A stretch of DNA of 64,000 nt from Microbacterium sp. 3J1 (GTDB lineage: Bacteria; Actinomycetota; Actinomycetes; Actinomycetales; Microbacteriaceae). The notes under the pieces were generated by a model. It was given only the letters and a program-made list of their open reading frames with translations, had not been told where the DNA came from and did not search any database. Numbering within the stretch: the stretch's first letter is position 1; every line of letters begins with the position of its first letter. Below, piece by piece: positions 32,396-41,499 of the stretch. The stretch lies in the NCBI RefSeq assembly GCF_001049495.1, contig NZ_CDWI01000008.1, positions 62,001 to 126,000 of the forward strand, written 5' to 3'. Position numbers and translations under genes: made by a program.

Positions 32396-34201
32396 ATGTC
32401 AGCCCACCCCTCCGGTCGTCCGATCGCGGACTATGCGCCCATCGGCGACGGCCGCACGGTCGCGCTCATCGGCCGCGACGGGCGGATCGACTGGCTGCCG
32501 CTGCCGGGCGTCGCGGATGTGCCCGTGTTCGCGCGACTGCTCGACGAGCACACCGGCGGATGCATCGAACTCCGGCCCGACGGCGACTTCCGCTCGACGC
32601 GCCGCTACGTGCCGGAGACGAACGTGCTCGAGACGACGTTCACCACGGATGCCGGCATCGTGCGCATGACCGACGCGATGGTGTCGGGGGTCGCCGGGCG
32701 TCTGCCGTGGGCCGAGCTCGCCCGTCGCGTCGAAGGCGTCGAGGGCACCGTCGCGATGCGCTGGCGGGTGCTTCCGGGGTCGTCTCTGCAGACCGCCGCG
32801 CCCTGGATCGAGCACACCCCGCACGCGGACATCATCCGCAGCGGCGCCACGAACCTCGCAGTCTTCGGGTTCGAGCACGGCCCGTCCGCGTCCGACCCGG
32901 ACTCGTACGACGGACCGCAGCTCGAGGGCTCCTTCTCGACATCAGCCGGCTCGCGCCACCTGCTCGGCCTCGTCGCCACGCACGACGAGCCGCTGCACCT
33001 GCCCGACCCGCACAACGTCGACGACAGCATCGACCGCACGATCGAGAACTGGCAGCACTGGTCGTCCGTCTTCTCGTACGACGGGCCGTGGAAGGACCAC
33101 GTGCAACGCAACGCGCTGGTGCTGAAGCTGCTGATCCACAGCCCGTCCGGCGCGATCGCCGCCGCCGCGACGACGTCTCTTCCGGAGGATCCTCACGGCG
33201 GCAAGAACTGGGACTACCGCCACGCGTGGGTGCGCGATCTCGCGTACACGACCCATGCGCTCGTGCGGTTCGGGCTGCGGGAGGAGACCCATGCCGCGCT
33301 CTCCTGGCTGCTGCGCACGATTCGTCGGCACGGCTCGGAGCTGCACGTGATGTATGCGCTCGACGGCGAGCTGGTCCCGGAGCCCCGCGAGTACGACGTC
33401 CCGGGCTGGCGCGGCATCGGCCCCGTCGTCACCGGCAACCCGGCGGGCGATCAGCTGCAGCTCGGCGTGTACGGCGACCTGATCGCGATCTGCCGCACCT
33501 ACGTCGACGCGGGCAACGTGCTCGACGTCGCGACCTCGCGGATGCTCGCCGGCATCGCCGACCGCACCTGCGACCTCTGGCGCAATCCCGACTCCGGCAT
33601 GTGGGAGCTTCCCGAGCAGCGGCACTACACCTCGTCGAAGATGGGCTGCTGGAAGGCGCTCGAAGACGCGGTGGCGCTGGCCGAGTCCGGCGCGATCCCG
33701 GGCAGCGCCGAGAGATGGCGGGCAGAGCGCGACCGCATCCGCACGTGGATCGAGGAGCACTGCTGGTCGGACTGCCGCAACGCGTACGTCTTCTACCCGG
33801 GCAGCGAGAAGCTCGACGCCTCGGTGCTGCTGCACGCGCCGAGCGGTTTCGACCGCGGCGAGCGCATGTCGTCGACGATCGACGCGCTGACCGTCGAGCT
33901 CGGCGAGAACTCCCTGCTCTACCGCTACAGCGGGGTGTGCTCGGAGGAGAAGACCTTCGTGGCGTGCGCGTTCTGGGTGGTCGAGGCGCTCGCCTGCGTG
34001 GGCCGTCACGACGAGGCGGTGGAGCGCATGGAGAAGCTCATCCGCCACGCGAACGACGTCGGGGTCTACGCCGAGATGATCGACGCCGGCGACGGGTCCG
34101 CGTGGGGCAACACGCCTCAGGCGCTCAGTCACCTCGCCTTCCTCACCGCGGCGATGACGATCCGCGACGTCGTGCCCGCCGAGAAGCTCGCCGATCGATG
34201 A
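32396..34201 (+). CDS. GH15 family glycoside hydrolase (glucoamylase/trehalase-like)
   Basis: 601 residues without a signal peptide. The N-terminal beta-sandwich starts PIADYAPIGDGRTVALIGRDGRIDW, which is the hallmark of bacterial GH15 proteins of the trehalase-like branch. The (alpha/alpha)6 barrel follows with NWDYRHAWVRDLAYT, the general-acid region SGMWELPEQRHYTSSKMGCWKAL and the second catalytic Glu in GVCSEEKTFVACAFW. Actinobacterial proteins of this group include cytoplasmic trehalases; glucoamylase activity is the alternative. An SDR gene follows 66 bases downstream on the same strand. Confidence 0.92.
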   Translation: MSAHPSGRPIADYAPIGDGRTVALIGRDGRIDWLPLPGVADVPVFARLLDEHTGGCIELRPDGDFRSTRRYVPETNVLETTFTTDAGIVRMTDAMVSGVAGRLPWAELARRVEGVEGTVAMRWRVLPGSSLQTAAPWIEHTPHADIIRSGATNLAVFGFEHGPSASDPDSYDGPQLEGSFSTSAGSRHLLGLVATHDEPLHLPDPHNVDDSIDRTIENWQHWSSVFSYDGPWKDHVQRNALVLKLLIHSPSGAIAAAATTSLPEDPHGGKNWDYRHAWVRDLAYTTHALVRFGLREETHAALSWLLRTIRRHGSELHVMYALDGELVPEPREYDVPGWRGIGPVVTGNPAGDQLQLGVYGDLIAICRTYVDAGNVLDVATSRMLAGIADRTCDLWRNPDSGMWELPEQRHYTSSKMGCWKALEDAVALAESGAIPGSAERWRAERDRIRTWIEEHCWSDCRNAYVFYPGSEKLDASVLLHAPSGFDRGERMSSTIDALTVELGENSLLYRYSGVCSEEKTFVACAFWVVEALACVGRHDEAVERMEKLIRHANDVGVYAEMIDAGDGSAWGNTPQALSHLAFLTAAMTIRDVVPAEKLADR

Positions 34202-34267
34202 CCCGCTCGACCCCTTCTACGACCCCAGACCTGAAAGACCCAACGGAAAACAAGGAGAGGACACACC

Positions 34268-35164
34268 ATGTCTCGTGACCAGTACACCTTCGTCAACCCC
34301 GCCGAGCTCTACTCCGACATCGAGCCCGAGAAGCAGCACATGCCCGAGCCCGGTCTCGACGCCGACCTCACCCCGAAGGCCGACCTGGGCGAGGAGTCGT
34401 ACCGCGGCACCGACCGCCTGAAGGGACGCAAGGCCCTCATCACCGGAGGCGACTCCGGCATCGGCGCGGCCACCGCGATCGCCTTCGCCCGCGAGGGCGC
34501 GGACGTCGCGATCTCCTACCTCCCCGAGGAGGAGGAGGACGCGGCGCGCATCGCCGGCATCCTTCGTGAGGCCGGCGCGACCGTCGCGCAGATCCCGGGC
34601 GACCTTCGGGACCCCGAGTACTGCCGCACGCTCGTCTCCGAGGCGGTCGGCGCTCTCGGCGGGCTCGACATCCTCGTCAACAACGGTGGCAAGCAGATCT
34701 TCCAGGAGTCGCTGACCGACATCACCGACGAGCAGTTCGACGACACCTTCAAGACCAACGTCTACGCGATGTTCTGGATCACGAAGGCGGCGCTCCCGCA
34801 CCTGACGCCCGGCTCGACGATCATCAACACGACGTCGATCCAGGCCTACTCGCCGTCCGACATCCTCGTCGACTACGCGTCGACCAAGGCGACGATCAAC
34901 GCCTTCACCAAGGGCCTCGCGCAGCAGCTCGCCCCGAAGGGCATCCGCGTGAATGCAGTCGCGCCCGGCCCCATCTGGACCCCGCTGCAGCCGAGCGACG
35001 GCCAGCCGCAGGAGAAGATCGACCAGTTCGGCGAGGACACCCCGCTCGGACGCATGGGTCAGCCGGCCGAGCTCGCGCCCGCGTACGTCTTCCTGGCGTC
35101 GGCGGAGTCGAGCTACGTCGCCGGTGAGACGCTCAACGTGAACGGCGGAATGCCCACTCCCTGA
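34268..35164 (+). CDS. SDR family oxidoreductase (YhxC/YghA-like)
   Basis: 298 residues. After an N-terminal extension with QHMPEPGLDADLTPKADLGEESYRG, typical of the YhxC/YghA group, it shows the cofactor motif ALITGGDSGIGAATA, NNGG, the catalytic Ser in NTTSIQAY and the YASTK motif. It is a classical NAD(P)-dependent reductase, and relatives are often general-stress proteins. The start has a strong AGGAGAGGA ribosome site. It may be co-transcribed with the GH15 gene, and a hairpin terminator follows it. Confidence 0.92.
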   Translation: MSRDQYTFVNPAELYSDIEPEKQHMPEPGLDADLTPKADLGEESYRGTDRLKGRKALITGGDSGIGAATAIAFAREGADVAISYLPEEEEDAARIAGILREAGATVAQIPGDLRDPEYCRTLVSEAVGALGGLDILVNNGGKQIFQESLTDITDEQFDDTFKTNVYAMFWITKAALPHLTPGSTIINTTSIQAYSPSDILVDYASTKATINAFTKGLAQQLAPKGIRVNAVAPGPIWTPLQPSDGQPQEKIDQFGEDTPLGRMGQPAELAPAYVFLASAESSYVAGETLNVNGGMPTP

Positions 35165-35190
35165 GCCCCCGCACCACGACAGAGACGAAG

Positions 35191-35222
35191 CGCGGCGAGC
35201 GGACCCCGAGTCCCTCGCCGCG
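35191..35222 (+). terminator. Hairpin terminator after the SDR gene
   Basis: Arms CGCGGCGAG (35191-35199) and CTCGCCGCG (35214-35222) with a 14-base loop that contains an extra GACC...GAGTC pairing option. It lies 27 bases after the SDR stop and before the nuclease gene. Confidence 0.65.
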
Positions 35223-35281
35223 TTCCGTCTCCCGAGCCGAGTGTCGTTCGCTCTGTCGGAGGCATGGGGCACGATGGTGCC

Positions 35282-36066
35282 ATGGCGGACGGCTACGACC
35301 TCGACTTCCTCCCGACACGATTCCCTCTCCCCGGCCCGCGCGGCAGACGCGCGAGCTGACCTACCCCCGCTTCTCGGTGCTCCTCGACACCGAGCGCAGA
35401 CTCGCCGCCGTCACCGCGGTCAACATCGACGGCGGGTCGCTGCGAGATCTGCCGCGCGTCGGCGAGTGGCGTCTCGATTCGAGGGCGGATGCCACTGAGC
35501 AGACCGGTCCTGAGGTCTACGCCCGCAACGACCTCGACCGCGGGCATCTCGTGCGGCGCCGCGACCCGGGCTGGGGCAGTGCAGACGAGGCGCGCGACGC
35601 CATGGCGGCGACCTTCTTCTACACGAACGCCGCCCCGCAGGCCGCGGGGTTCAATCAGTCCAAGGAGCTGTGGCTGGGCCTGGAGGACCACGTGCTCGCC
35701 TACGCCGAGACCACGGACCAGCGTCTCTCGGTGTTCACCGCGCCCGTGCTCGGCGACGAGGACCCGCCGTACCGCGGGATCCGCATCCCGCTGCGGTTCT
35801 GGAAGATCGCCGCGTGGCACGGGCCCGACGGCGCCGCTGCGGCCGGGTTCGTGCTCGACCAGTCGGAGCTCGTCGACACCGAGAACGGAGTGCTCGCCGC
35901 GCCGCCCCTCGGCACCTTCCGCACCTTCCAGGTGCCGATCGACGAGATCGCCGCCCTGAGCGGAGTCGATGTCGGCCCGCTCGCCGACGCCGACGTTCTT
36001 CGTCGCCGGGCGGCGCGAGACAGCGCCTGGCGGTCTCTCACTTCACCGGCCGATATCGTCCTGTAA
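35282..36066 (+). pseudogene. DNA/RNA non-specific endonuclease (NUC1 family), frameshifted near the N terminus
   Basis: The main frame encodes from at least CGCGAGCTGACC (35350) to the stop at 36066 and includes the family active-site motif NDLDRGHLVRRRDPGW and FYTNAAPQAAGFNQSKELW, so nuclease chemistry looks intact. The expected N terminus MADGYDLDFLPTRFPLPGP starts at the ATG at 35282 but in another frame, which stops at 35357-35359. Joining the two needs loss of one base's register near 35335-35345 (a one-base deletion relative to an intact gene). A GTG at 35377 could give a 229-residue protein lacking the first strands. Either the gene is recently broken or the base call is wrong. Confidence 0.72.
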
Positions 36067-36072
36067 GGACGA

Positions 36073-37071
36073 TCAGACCTCGACGCCGGACCGCTCCGCG
36101 GCATCCGGCCCATCTTTCGTCGCTGGGCCGCTCGCCTCCGACCGGCCGTTCGTCGTCTCACCGTTCTTCATCTCACCGTTCTTCGTCTCACCGACCAGCA
36201 CCGCCGCGACGCCGACGCCGCAGAGGACGAAGCCGGCGATCGTGACGGCGGTGAGCGTCTCGCCGAGCAGGATGCCGCCGCCCAGCGCCGTGGTCGGTGC
36301 GATCAGGAACAGCAGCGCATTGAGCACCGTGATGCCCACCCTGCGCAGGAGCCACCAGTACAGGCCGTAGGCGGCGAGGGTCGGGAACAGTGCGGTGAGC
36401 ACCACCGCGAGCCAGAACGACGGCGATGCGGGCGGCGCGAGGGATCCGGTGACGGCGGCGACGATGACGAGCAGTACGGACGTCACGACCACATGGATGG
36501 TGAGGGTGAGCAGCACCCCCGTCTGCGCGGGTGAGCGCCGTTGGATGAAGGTTCCGATGATGAGGCAGACCATCGCGAGCGCCGGGAGAAGGTACGCGAT
36601 CGGCGATGCCGCGGAGGATCCGAACTGAGAGCGCACGACCAGCAGCACGCCGACCGCCCCGAGCGCGAGCCCGGCCCACTGCATCCCGCGCACTCTGAGG
36701 CCGAGCAGCGGACCGACGAGCACGGCGACGACGAGCGGCTGCACCGCATCGATGAGCGCCACCGTGCCGGTGGCTATGCCCGCGGCGATGGCGGCGTAGA
36801 CCGCGACGCAGTATCCGAACTGCGCGAACAGGCCGATCAGAGCCTGCGTCCCGATGTCCTTCGGCGTCGCTCCCCTCGCAGAGCCCGACACCCAGACGAG
36901 GCCGATGAGAACGACGGCCAGGGGAGCGAACCGCCAGACCAGGAGCGTGAGCGGTGAGTCGTCGACCGTCGCGATGGCCGGGATGAGGAATCCCGAGCTC
37001 CACGTCACGACGAATGCGGTGGCCGCCGCGACGGTCACCGACGCTCGTACTATACCGATCTGTTTACTCAT
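36073..37071 (-). CDS. EamA family transporter (drug/metabolite exporter)
   Basis: 332 residues with ten membrane helices in two EamA repeats. The first repeat starts TAFVVTWSSGFLIPAIA and includes LLVWRFAPLA, and the second has FPTLAAYGLYWWLLRRVG and APTTALGGGILLGE. Start at the ATG at 37071; upstream in-frame starts overlap the operator. The C-terminal tail is hydrophilic with repeated NGE(M/T)KNG units. These carriers export amino acids, nucleosides or drugs. The gene is divergent from a TetR-type regulator, and a perfect inverted repeat lies between them, so the exporter is probably induced by a compound that binds that regulator. Confidence 0.9.
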   Translation of the reverse strand: MSKQIGIVRASVTVAAATAFVVTWSSGFLIPAIATVDDSPLTLLVWRFAPLAVVLIGLVWVSGSARGATPKDIGTQALIGLFAQFGYCVAVYAAIAAGIATGTVALIDAVQPLVVAVLVGPLLGLRVRGMQWAGLALGAVGVLLVVRSQFGSSAASPIAYLLPALAMVCLIIGTFIQRRSPAQTGVLLTLTIHVVVTSVLLVIVAAVTGSLAPPASPSFWLAVVLTALFPTLAAYGLYWWLLRRVGITVLNALLFLIAPTTALGGGILLGETLTAVTIAGFVLCGVGVAAVLVGETKNGEMKNGETTNGRSEASGPATKDGPDAAERSGVEV

Positions 37072-37078
37072 CGACGCC

Positions 37079-37098
37079 ACTATACAGGTGGGTATAGT
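37079..37098. promoter_or_regulatory. TetR-type operator candidate
   Basis: Perfect inverted repeat ACTATAC (37079-37085), six-base spacer, GTATAGT (37092-37098). A further ACTATAC half-site occurs at 37049-37055. The element is in the gap between the divergent EamA gene (start 37071) and the TetR gene (start 37105), so one bound dimer would block both start regions. Confidence 0.72.
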
Positions 37099-37104
37099 TT
37101 TTGC

Positions 37105-37716
37105 ATGCCCCACCCTGTTCCCGACCTCGACGTGCTCACCCCCGCCGCCCGGCGCGTGCTGGACGCCGCGTCGTCACTGTTCTACGAACGCGGCATCCAT
37201 GCCGTGGGCGTCGACACCATCGCCGAGTTCGCGGGAGTCACGAAGAAGACCCTCTACGACCGCTTCGGATCCAAGGAGGCGCTCGTGGTCGCCTATCTGC
37301 AGCACCGCGATGCGCGGTGGCGGGCGCACCTCGGCGAGCACCTGGCCGCCGTGCCGGATGCGGGTGCCGACCGCATCCTCGCGGTCTTCGACGCCGCGAT
37401 CTCGTGGTCCGACGAGAACAGCCCGAAGGGATGCAGCGCGATCAACGCTCGCGCCGAGATCGGCGACCCTCGCGACGGCAGACTCGTGCTGCCCGAGGTG
37501 CAGCGTCAGAAGGTGTGGCTGCTCGATCTGTTCGCCGAGCTCTGCTCAGACGCCGGCGCCCGCGATCCGCTGTCGATCGCGCAGGCGATGATGCTGCTCT
37601 ACGAAGGGGCGATCGTCACCGTGGGCATGGCCACCTTCCCGAACCCGTTCGTCACCGCACGGGGCTGCGCGGCGTCGCTGCTGTCCGCGGCTCTGGGGAG
37701 CCCGCGCCACCCGTGA
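37105..37716 (+). CDS. TetR/AcrR family regulator
   Basis: 203 residues. The N-terminal helix-turn-helix (about 15-62) reads ARRVLDAASSLFYERGIHAVGVDTIAEFAGVTKKTLYDRFGSKEALV, the standard TetR DNA-binding domain. The C-terminal ligand domain contains NSPKGCSAINARAEIGD, common in regulators of exporters. It is transcribed away from the EamA exporter gene with only 33 bases between the start codons, and it starts seven bases after the operator candidate, so it should repress itself as well. Confidence 0.92.
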   Translation: MPHPVPDLDVLTPAARRVLDAASSLFYERGIHAVGVDTIAEFAGVTKKTLYDRFGSKEALVVAYLQHRDARWRAHLGEHLAAVPDAGADRILAVFDAAISWSDENSPKGCSAINARAEIGDPRDGRLVLPEVQRQKVWLLDLFAELCSDAGARDPLSIAQAMMLLYEGAIVTVGMATFPNPFVTARGCAASLLSAALGSPRHP

Positions 37717-37883
37717 CCGCGAGAGGTCTTGCGGGACCGGCTCCCCGGTGTCACGATTGCCCCACAGCTCTGTCGCGACAGCGGCAGCTGGGGTGCCGCC
37801 CATATGACGGCATCGGCGGGGCGCCCTTTCTGCCGCCTCCCCCGTGGTGGGGCGTCCCGCCTCCTCCGAGCGTCGCCTCCGAG

Positions 37884-37911
37884 TGCCGAGTCCCGAGTCC
37901 CGAGTCCCGAG
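37884..37911 (+). repeat. Four-copy 7-base tandem repeat
   Basis: TGCCGAG followed by three exact TCCCGAG copies (unit 7 bases) in the noncoding gap between the TetR gene and the GH65 gene (stop 37920). It lies within an otherwise unremarkable C-rich stretch; repeat number is likely to vary between strains. Confidence 0.8.
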
Positions 37912-37919
37912 CGTGGAGA

Positions 37920-40292
37920 TCAGCCGTCCGCGTCCGTCGGCGAACCGAACGCCGCGGTCGCCGGGCGCGGTTCGCGACCGCGAGGCTGCGTGGGCCGCGG
38001 CCCCGCGTCGTCCGCAGGCGGAGTCGGCAGGGTCACATCCTCACCGGTGAGCACGACCTCCTGATCGAAGTGCCGGATGCCGAGCGGCTCGCTGCCGCTG
38101 TAGCGATACGTCGTCTCGGTCTGCGTGACGTCCAGGCGAAGCGTCTCGCCGTGGATGCGCACGCCGAACCCCAGCCGCGTGAGTCGTGACGGCAGGCGAG
38201 GACGGAAGCGGAAGCCGTCGGCGGTGTCGCGCATTCCCCCGAAGCCGGCGACGATCGCCGTCCAGGCTCCGGCGAGCGCCGCGATGTGGAGTCCTTCGTG
38301 CGTGTTGCCGTGCACGTCGTCGAGGTCGATCGTCGCGACCTCGGCGAGGTAGTCGTAGGCGAGGTCGAGGTGGCCCAGCTCCGCGGCGATGACGGCCTGC
38401 GGCGACGCCGAGAGCGAGGAGTCCCGCACGGTGAGCGCCTCGTAGTACTCGAACGCCCGCGCCTTCTGCTCGTGGGTGAACGCCTCGTGCGCGAAGTGCA
38501 GGGCGAGTACGACATCGGCCTGCTTCAGCACCTGCTTGCGGTACAGGTCGAAGTACGGGAAGTGGTCGTGCAGGAGGTACTGGTCGGGACTCGTGGCCTC
38601 GAAGTCCCACCGCTCGAGCTCGGTGTATCCGGCGGACTGCGGGTGCACCCCTCGCTCCTCGTCGTACGGGATGTGCATCGCGTCGGCGATCGCATCCCAC
38701 TCCCCGGGCTCCTCCGCGCGGATACCGAGACCACGTGCCCTCTCCGGATGCCGCCGCGCCGCCGCGGCCGCTCCGCGGAGGTTCAGCTGCGCCATGAGGT
38801 TGGTGAACACGTTGTCGTTCATGATCGCCGAGTACTCGTCGGGGCCGGTGACGCCGTCGATGTGGAATGCCCCCTTCGCGTCGTGGTGTCCGAGCGACGC
38901 CCACAGCCGCGCGGTCTCGGCGAGGAGCTCGAGCCCGTAGTCGCGTTCGAAGTCGGTGTCGCCCGTCGCTCGCACGTAGTGCAGCACGGCCGCCGCGATG
39001 TCGGCGTTGATGTGGAACGCCGCGGTGCTCGCCGGCCAGTATCCCGAGCTCTCCCGGCCGTCGATCGTGCGCCATGCGAAGCTCGCGCCTTCGAGGTGCA
39101 GGAGCGCCGCACGGTCGCGGGCGTGCCCGAGCGTCGAATGGCGCCAGCGCAGAGCCTGCTCGGCCGCGTGCGGCGCGGTCGCCGTCAGCACCGGGAGGAC
39201 GAACGCCTCGAAGTCCCAGAAGGTGTGCCCCTCGTACCCCGACCCGGTGAGACCCTTGCCCGGCACGGAGCGGAGCTCGGCCCGCGCGGCGGCTTGGAAG
39301 ACCTGGAACAGGGCGAAGCGGATCGCCTGCTGCAGCCGCGGCTCGCCCTCGACCGTGACGTCGGCGCACCGCCAGTAGTCGTCGAGGGTGCGGCGCTGAT
39401 CGTCGAGCAGCTGCGCCCACCCGTCGGTCGCCGCCGCATCGGCCGCTGCCTCGGCCCGATCGCGCAGCGTCGCCGGGGCGAGATCGGGCGACCACTCGTG
39501 CGCGACGTACTTGACGACCTCGAGCGTCTCGCCCGCCCCGAGCCGCCGGCGGATCGTCGTGCGGGCCAGGTCGCCGCCCGCCTCCGTGGATGCTCTGGCA
39601 TCCGAGTCGTCGGTCCGGTGGTCCATCGCGACCGCGACGGTGAGAGCGCTGCGCCGAGTGCGGTGCACGAGCGTGCCGCGCGCGCCCGCCGCGTCGGCGG
39701 TGACGGTGACGAGCGGCTCGGAGAGCAGTTCCTGGACCCGCGGGTCCTCATGCTCGATCGGCAGCGGCTCGTTGGCCAGCACCTCGGAGACGATCGTGAT
39801 CTCGGCCCCGTCGTCGATCGCCTCGACCTCGTATCGGACGGCGGCGACGGCCCGGTGCGTGAACGAGACGAGGCGCGTCGATCGCACGGTCACCCGCCGA
39901 CCGGCGGGACTCGTCCAGTCGAACTCCCTCGTGAGGGTGCCGTCGCGGAGGTCGAGCCGCCGCACGTGCCTGGTGATCGTGCCGTGCCGGATGTCGAACG
40001 GCTCGTCGTCGACGAGGAGCCGGATGATCTGGCCGTTCTGGACGTTGATGACGCTCTGGCCGGCCTCGGGGTATCCGTAGCCGTCCTCGGCGTACGGCAT
40101 CGGATGCTCCTCGAAGACGCCGTTGAGGTAGCTGCCTGCCAGGCCGCGGGGGTCGCCCTCGTCGAGGTTGCCCCGCCACCCGAGGTGTCCGTTCGAGAGA
40201 CCGAACACCGATTCCTCGTGCGCGAGGCGATCGGGGTCGAGACCGTGGATGCCGACGCTCCAGGCGTCGACGTCGAACCGCGCGCCGCTCAC
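37920..40292 (-). CDS. GH65 family glycoside phosphorylase (maltose/kojibiose phosphorylase-like)
   Basis: 790 residues from the GTG at 40292, which overlaps the stop of the oxidoreductase gene (GTGA). The N-terminal beta-sandwich has HEESVFGLSNGHLGWRGNLDEG and PYAEDGYGYPEAGQSVINVQNGQ; the (alpha/alpha)6 barrel has GYEGHTFWDFEAFVLPVL and the general acid E486 in HIDGVTGPDEYS, all standard for GH65. It would phosphorolyse an alpha-linked glucose disaccharide such as maltose, trehalose or kojibiose to beta-glucose 1-phosphate. A beta-phosphoglucomutase gene, the usual neighbour, is not present. The last 30 residues are a Pro/Arg-rich extension. Confidence 0.92.
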   Translation of the reverse strand: MSGARFDVDAWSVGIHGLDPDRLAHEESVFGLSNGHLGWRGNLDEGDPRGLAGSYLNGVFEEHPMPYAEDGYGYPEAGQSVINVQNGQIIRLLVDDEPFDIRHGTITRHVRRLDLRDGTLTREFDWTSPAGRRVTVRSTRLVSFTHRAVAAVRYEVEAIDDGAEITIVSEVLANEPLPIEHEDPRVQELLSEPLVTVTADAAGARGTLVHRTRRSALTVAVAMDHRTDDSDARASTEAGGDLARTTIRRRLGAGETLEVVKYVAHEWSPDLAPATLRDRAEAAADAAATDGWAQLLDDQRRTLDDYWRCADVTVEGEPRLQQAIRFALFQVFQAAARAELRSVPGKGLTGSGYEGHTFWDFEAFVLPVLTATAPHAAEQALRWRHSTLGHARDRAALLHLEGASFAWRTIDGRESSGYWPASTAAFHINADIAAAVLHYVRATGDTDFERDYGLELLAETARLWASLGHHDAKGAFHIDGVTGPDEYSAIMNDNVFTNLMAQLNLRGAAAAARRHPERARGLGIRAEEPGEWDAIADAMHIPYDEERGVHPQSAGYTELERWDFEATSPDQYLLHDHFPYFDLYRKQVLKQADVVLALHFAHEAFTHEQKARAFEYYEALTVRDSSLSASPQAVIAAELGHLDLAYDYLAEVATIDLDDVHGNTHEGLHIAALAGAWTAIVAGFGGMRDTADGFRFRPRLPSRLTRLGFGVRIHGETLRLDVTQTETTYRYSGSEPLGIRHFDQEVVLTGEDVTLPTPPADDAGPRPTQPRGREPRPATAAFGSPTDADG

Positions 40293-41248
40293 AGGGCGCT
40301 CCGCAGCGCGGGGAGCAGTTCGCTCTCGCACCGCCGCAGGAACGCGGCCTGGTCGCGGCCGACGTGGTGCAGGTAGATGTGGTCGAACCCCTGCGCCATC
40401 GCAGCGATCCGCTCGGCGAGGTCGTGAGCGGATGCCGAGACGAGCAGCCCGCGCTCGAGTGCGTCGTCCGACGGCACGATCGCGGCTTCGAAGTCCTCGG
40501 GATTCTCGGCATCCCACGTGCTCACGTCCTGCGCCATGCTCTGCGACCACTGGTCCCGCGCGGCGGCGAGCGCCTCTTCGTGCGTGTCCTCGAGGCTGAG
40601 ATGGATCTGCAGGCGTGCAGTTCCCCGGCCCCCGGCCCCGCGGAAGCGGTCGAGCACCTCGCGCGTCTGCTCGGCATCCGACCCCACCGTGATGAGCCCG
40701 TCCGCCCAGTCCGCGATCCACCCGGCGGTGTCGGCGCTGACCGCGGCGCCGAGCAGAGGCACGGGCTCTTCGGGGCGCGTCCACACCCGCGCGTCGTGGA
40801 TCCGCACCAGCCCGTCGACGTCCACCCGCTTCCCGTCGAGCAGCGCCCTGATCGCGTCGACGCTCTCGCGCAGGCGTCGCTGGCGCACCGGCTTCGCGGG
40901 CCATGGGTCACCCGTGACGTGCTCGTTGAGGGCCTCGCCACTGCCGAGCGCGACCCAGAACCGTTCGGGGAACATCTGCGCGAGGGTGCCGATCGCCTGC
41001 GCCACGATCACGGGGTGGTACCGCTGCCCCGGGGCATTCACGAGGCCGAACGGGATGCTGGTGGTCGCCATCGCGGCTCCGAGCCAGCTCCAGGCGAAGC
41101 CGGACTGGCCCTGCGCTCTGGTCCACGGAGCGAGGTGGTCGGAGCACATCACCTCGTCGAAGCCGACGACCTCGGCCAGTCGGACCGCTGCCAGCAGCTC
41201 CCGCGGCGTGTGCTGCTCGTGCGATGCGTGATACCCGATATCGACCAT
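40289..41248 (-). CDS. Luciferase-like flavin oxidoreductase (probable non-F420 type, TIGR03885-like)
   Basis: 319 residues. The start MVDIGYHASHEQHTPRELL and the segments FDEVMCSDHLAPW, SGFAWSWLGAAM, PGQRYHPVIVAQAIGTLAQM and FWVALGSGEALNEHV are those of the bacterial luciferase superfamily and fit the group described as probable non-F420 flavinoid oxidoreductases. It presumably uses FMN or a related deazaflavin; the substrate is unknown. Its stop overlaps the GH65 start, so both are made from one message, an unusual partnership for a sugar phosphorylase. Confidence 0.87.
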   Translation of the reverse strand: MVDIGYHASHEQHTPRELLAAVRLAEVVGFDEVMCSDHLAPWTRAQGQSGFAWSWLGAAMATTSIPFGLVNAPGQRYHPVIVAQAIGTLAQMFPERFWVALGSGEALNEHVTGDPWPAKPVRQRRLRESVDAIRALLDGKRVDVDGLVRIHDARVWTRPEEPVPLLGAAVSADTAGWIADWADGLITVGSDAEQTREVLDRFRGAGGRGTARLQIHLSLEDTHEEALAAARDQWSQSMAQDVSTWDAENPEDFEAAIVPSDDALERGLLVSASAHDLAERIAAMAQGFDHIYLHHVGRDQAAFLRRCESELLPALRSAL

Positions 41249-41499
41249 GCGGCGTCCCTCTCACGGCGAAGCCACCCGGCCGCCGTCGCGTTCGTACGTC
41301 TGACGTCGAACGTATCGGCTCGAAGACGAGTAGCCCCAGAGGGTTGCGTCGCCGGGGCGCGGCGGGTATCCGATGTCGGGTGACGGGCCGCGGGGACGCC
41401 GGTCGGCTACCGGGGCGGGTCGACGACCAGTTGCACCGCGTGTCTCGCCGCGTCCGGCACGAGCGGGATCTTCGCAAGCGCACGGACCACGCACCTACA
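41249..41499. other. Intergenic stretch between dnaB and the luciferase-like gene
   Basis: 251 bases with no convincing gene. An imperfect inverted pair CGTTCG...CGAACG at about 41290-41312 is close to the start of the luciferase-like gene and could be an operator or part of its promoter. No T-tailed hairpin typical of a terminator is evident after dnaB, though the GC-rich inverted stretches around 41355-41420 may serve. Confidence 0.5.

Noticed and set aside
37920..40904. A continuous minus-strand frame reaching far upstream of the GH65 start
   Set aside because: The upstream 200 residues are an Arg/Pro-rich shadow of the luciferase-like gene in another frame; the GH65 domain begins at the GTG at 40292.
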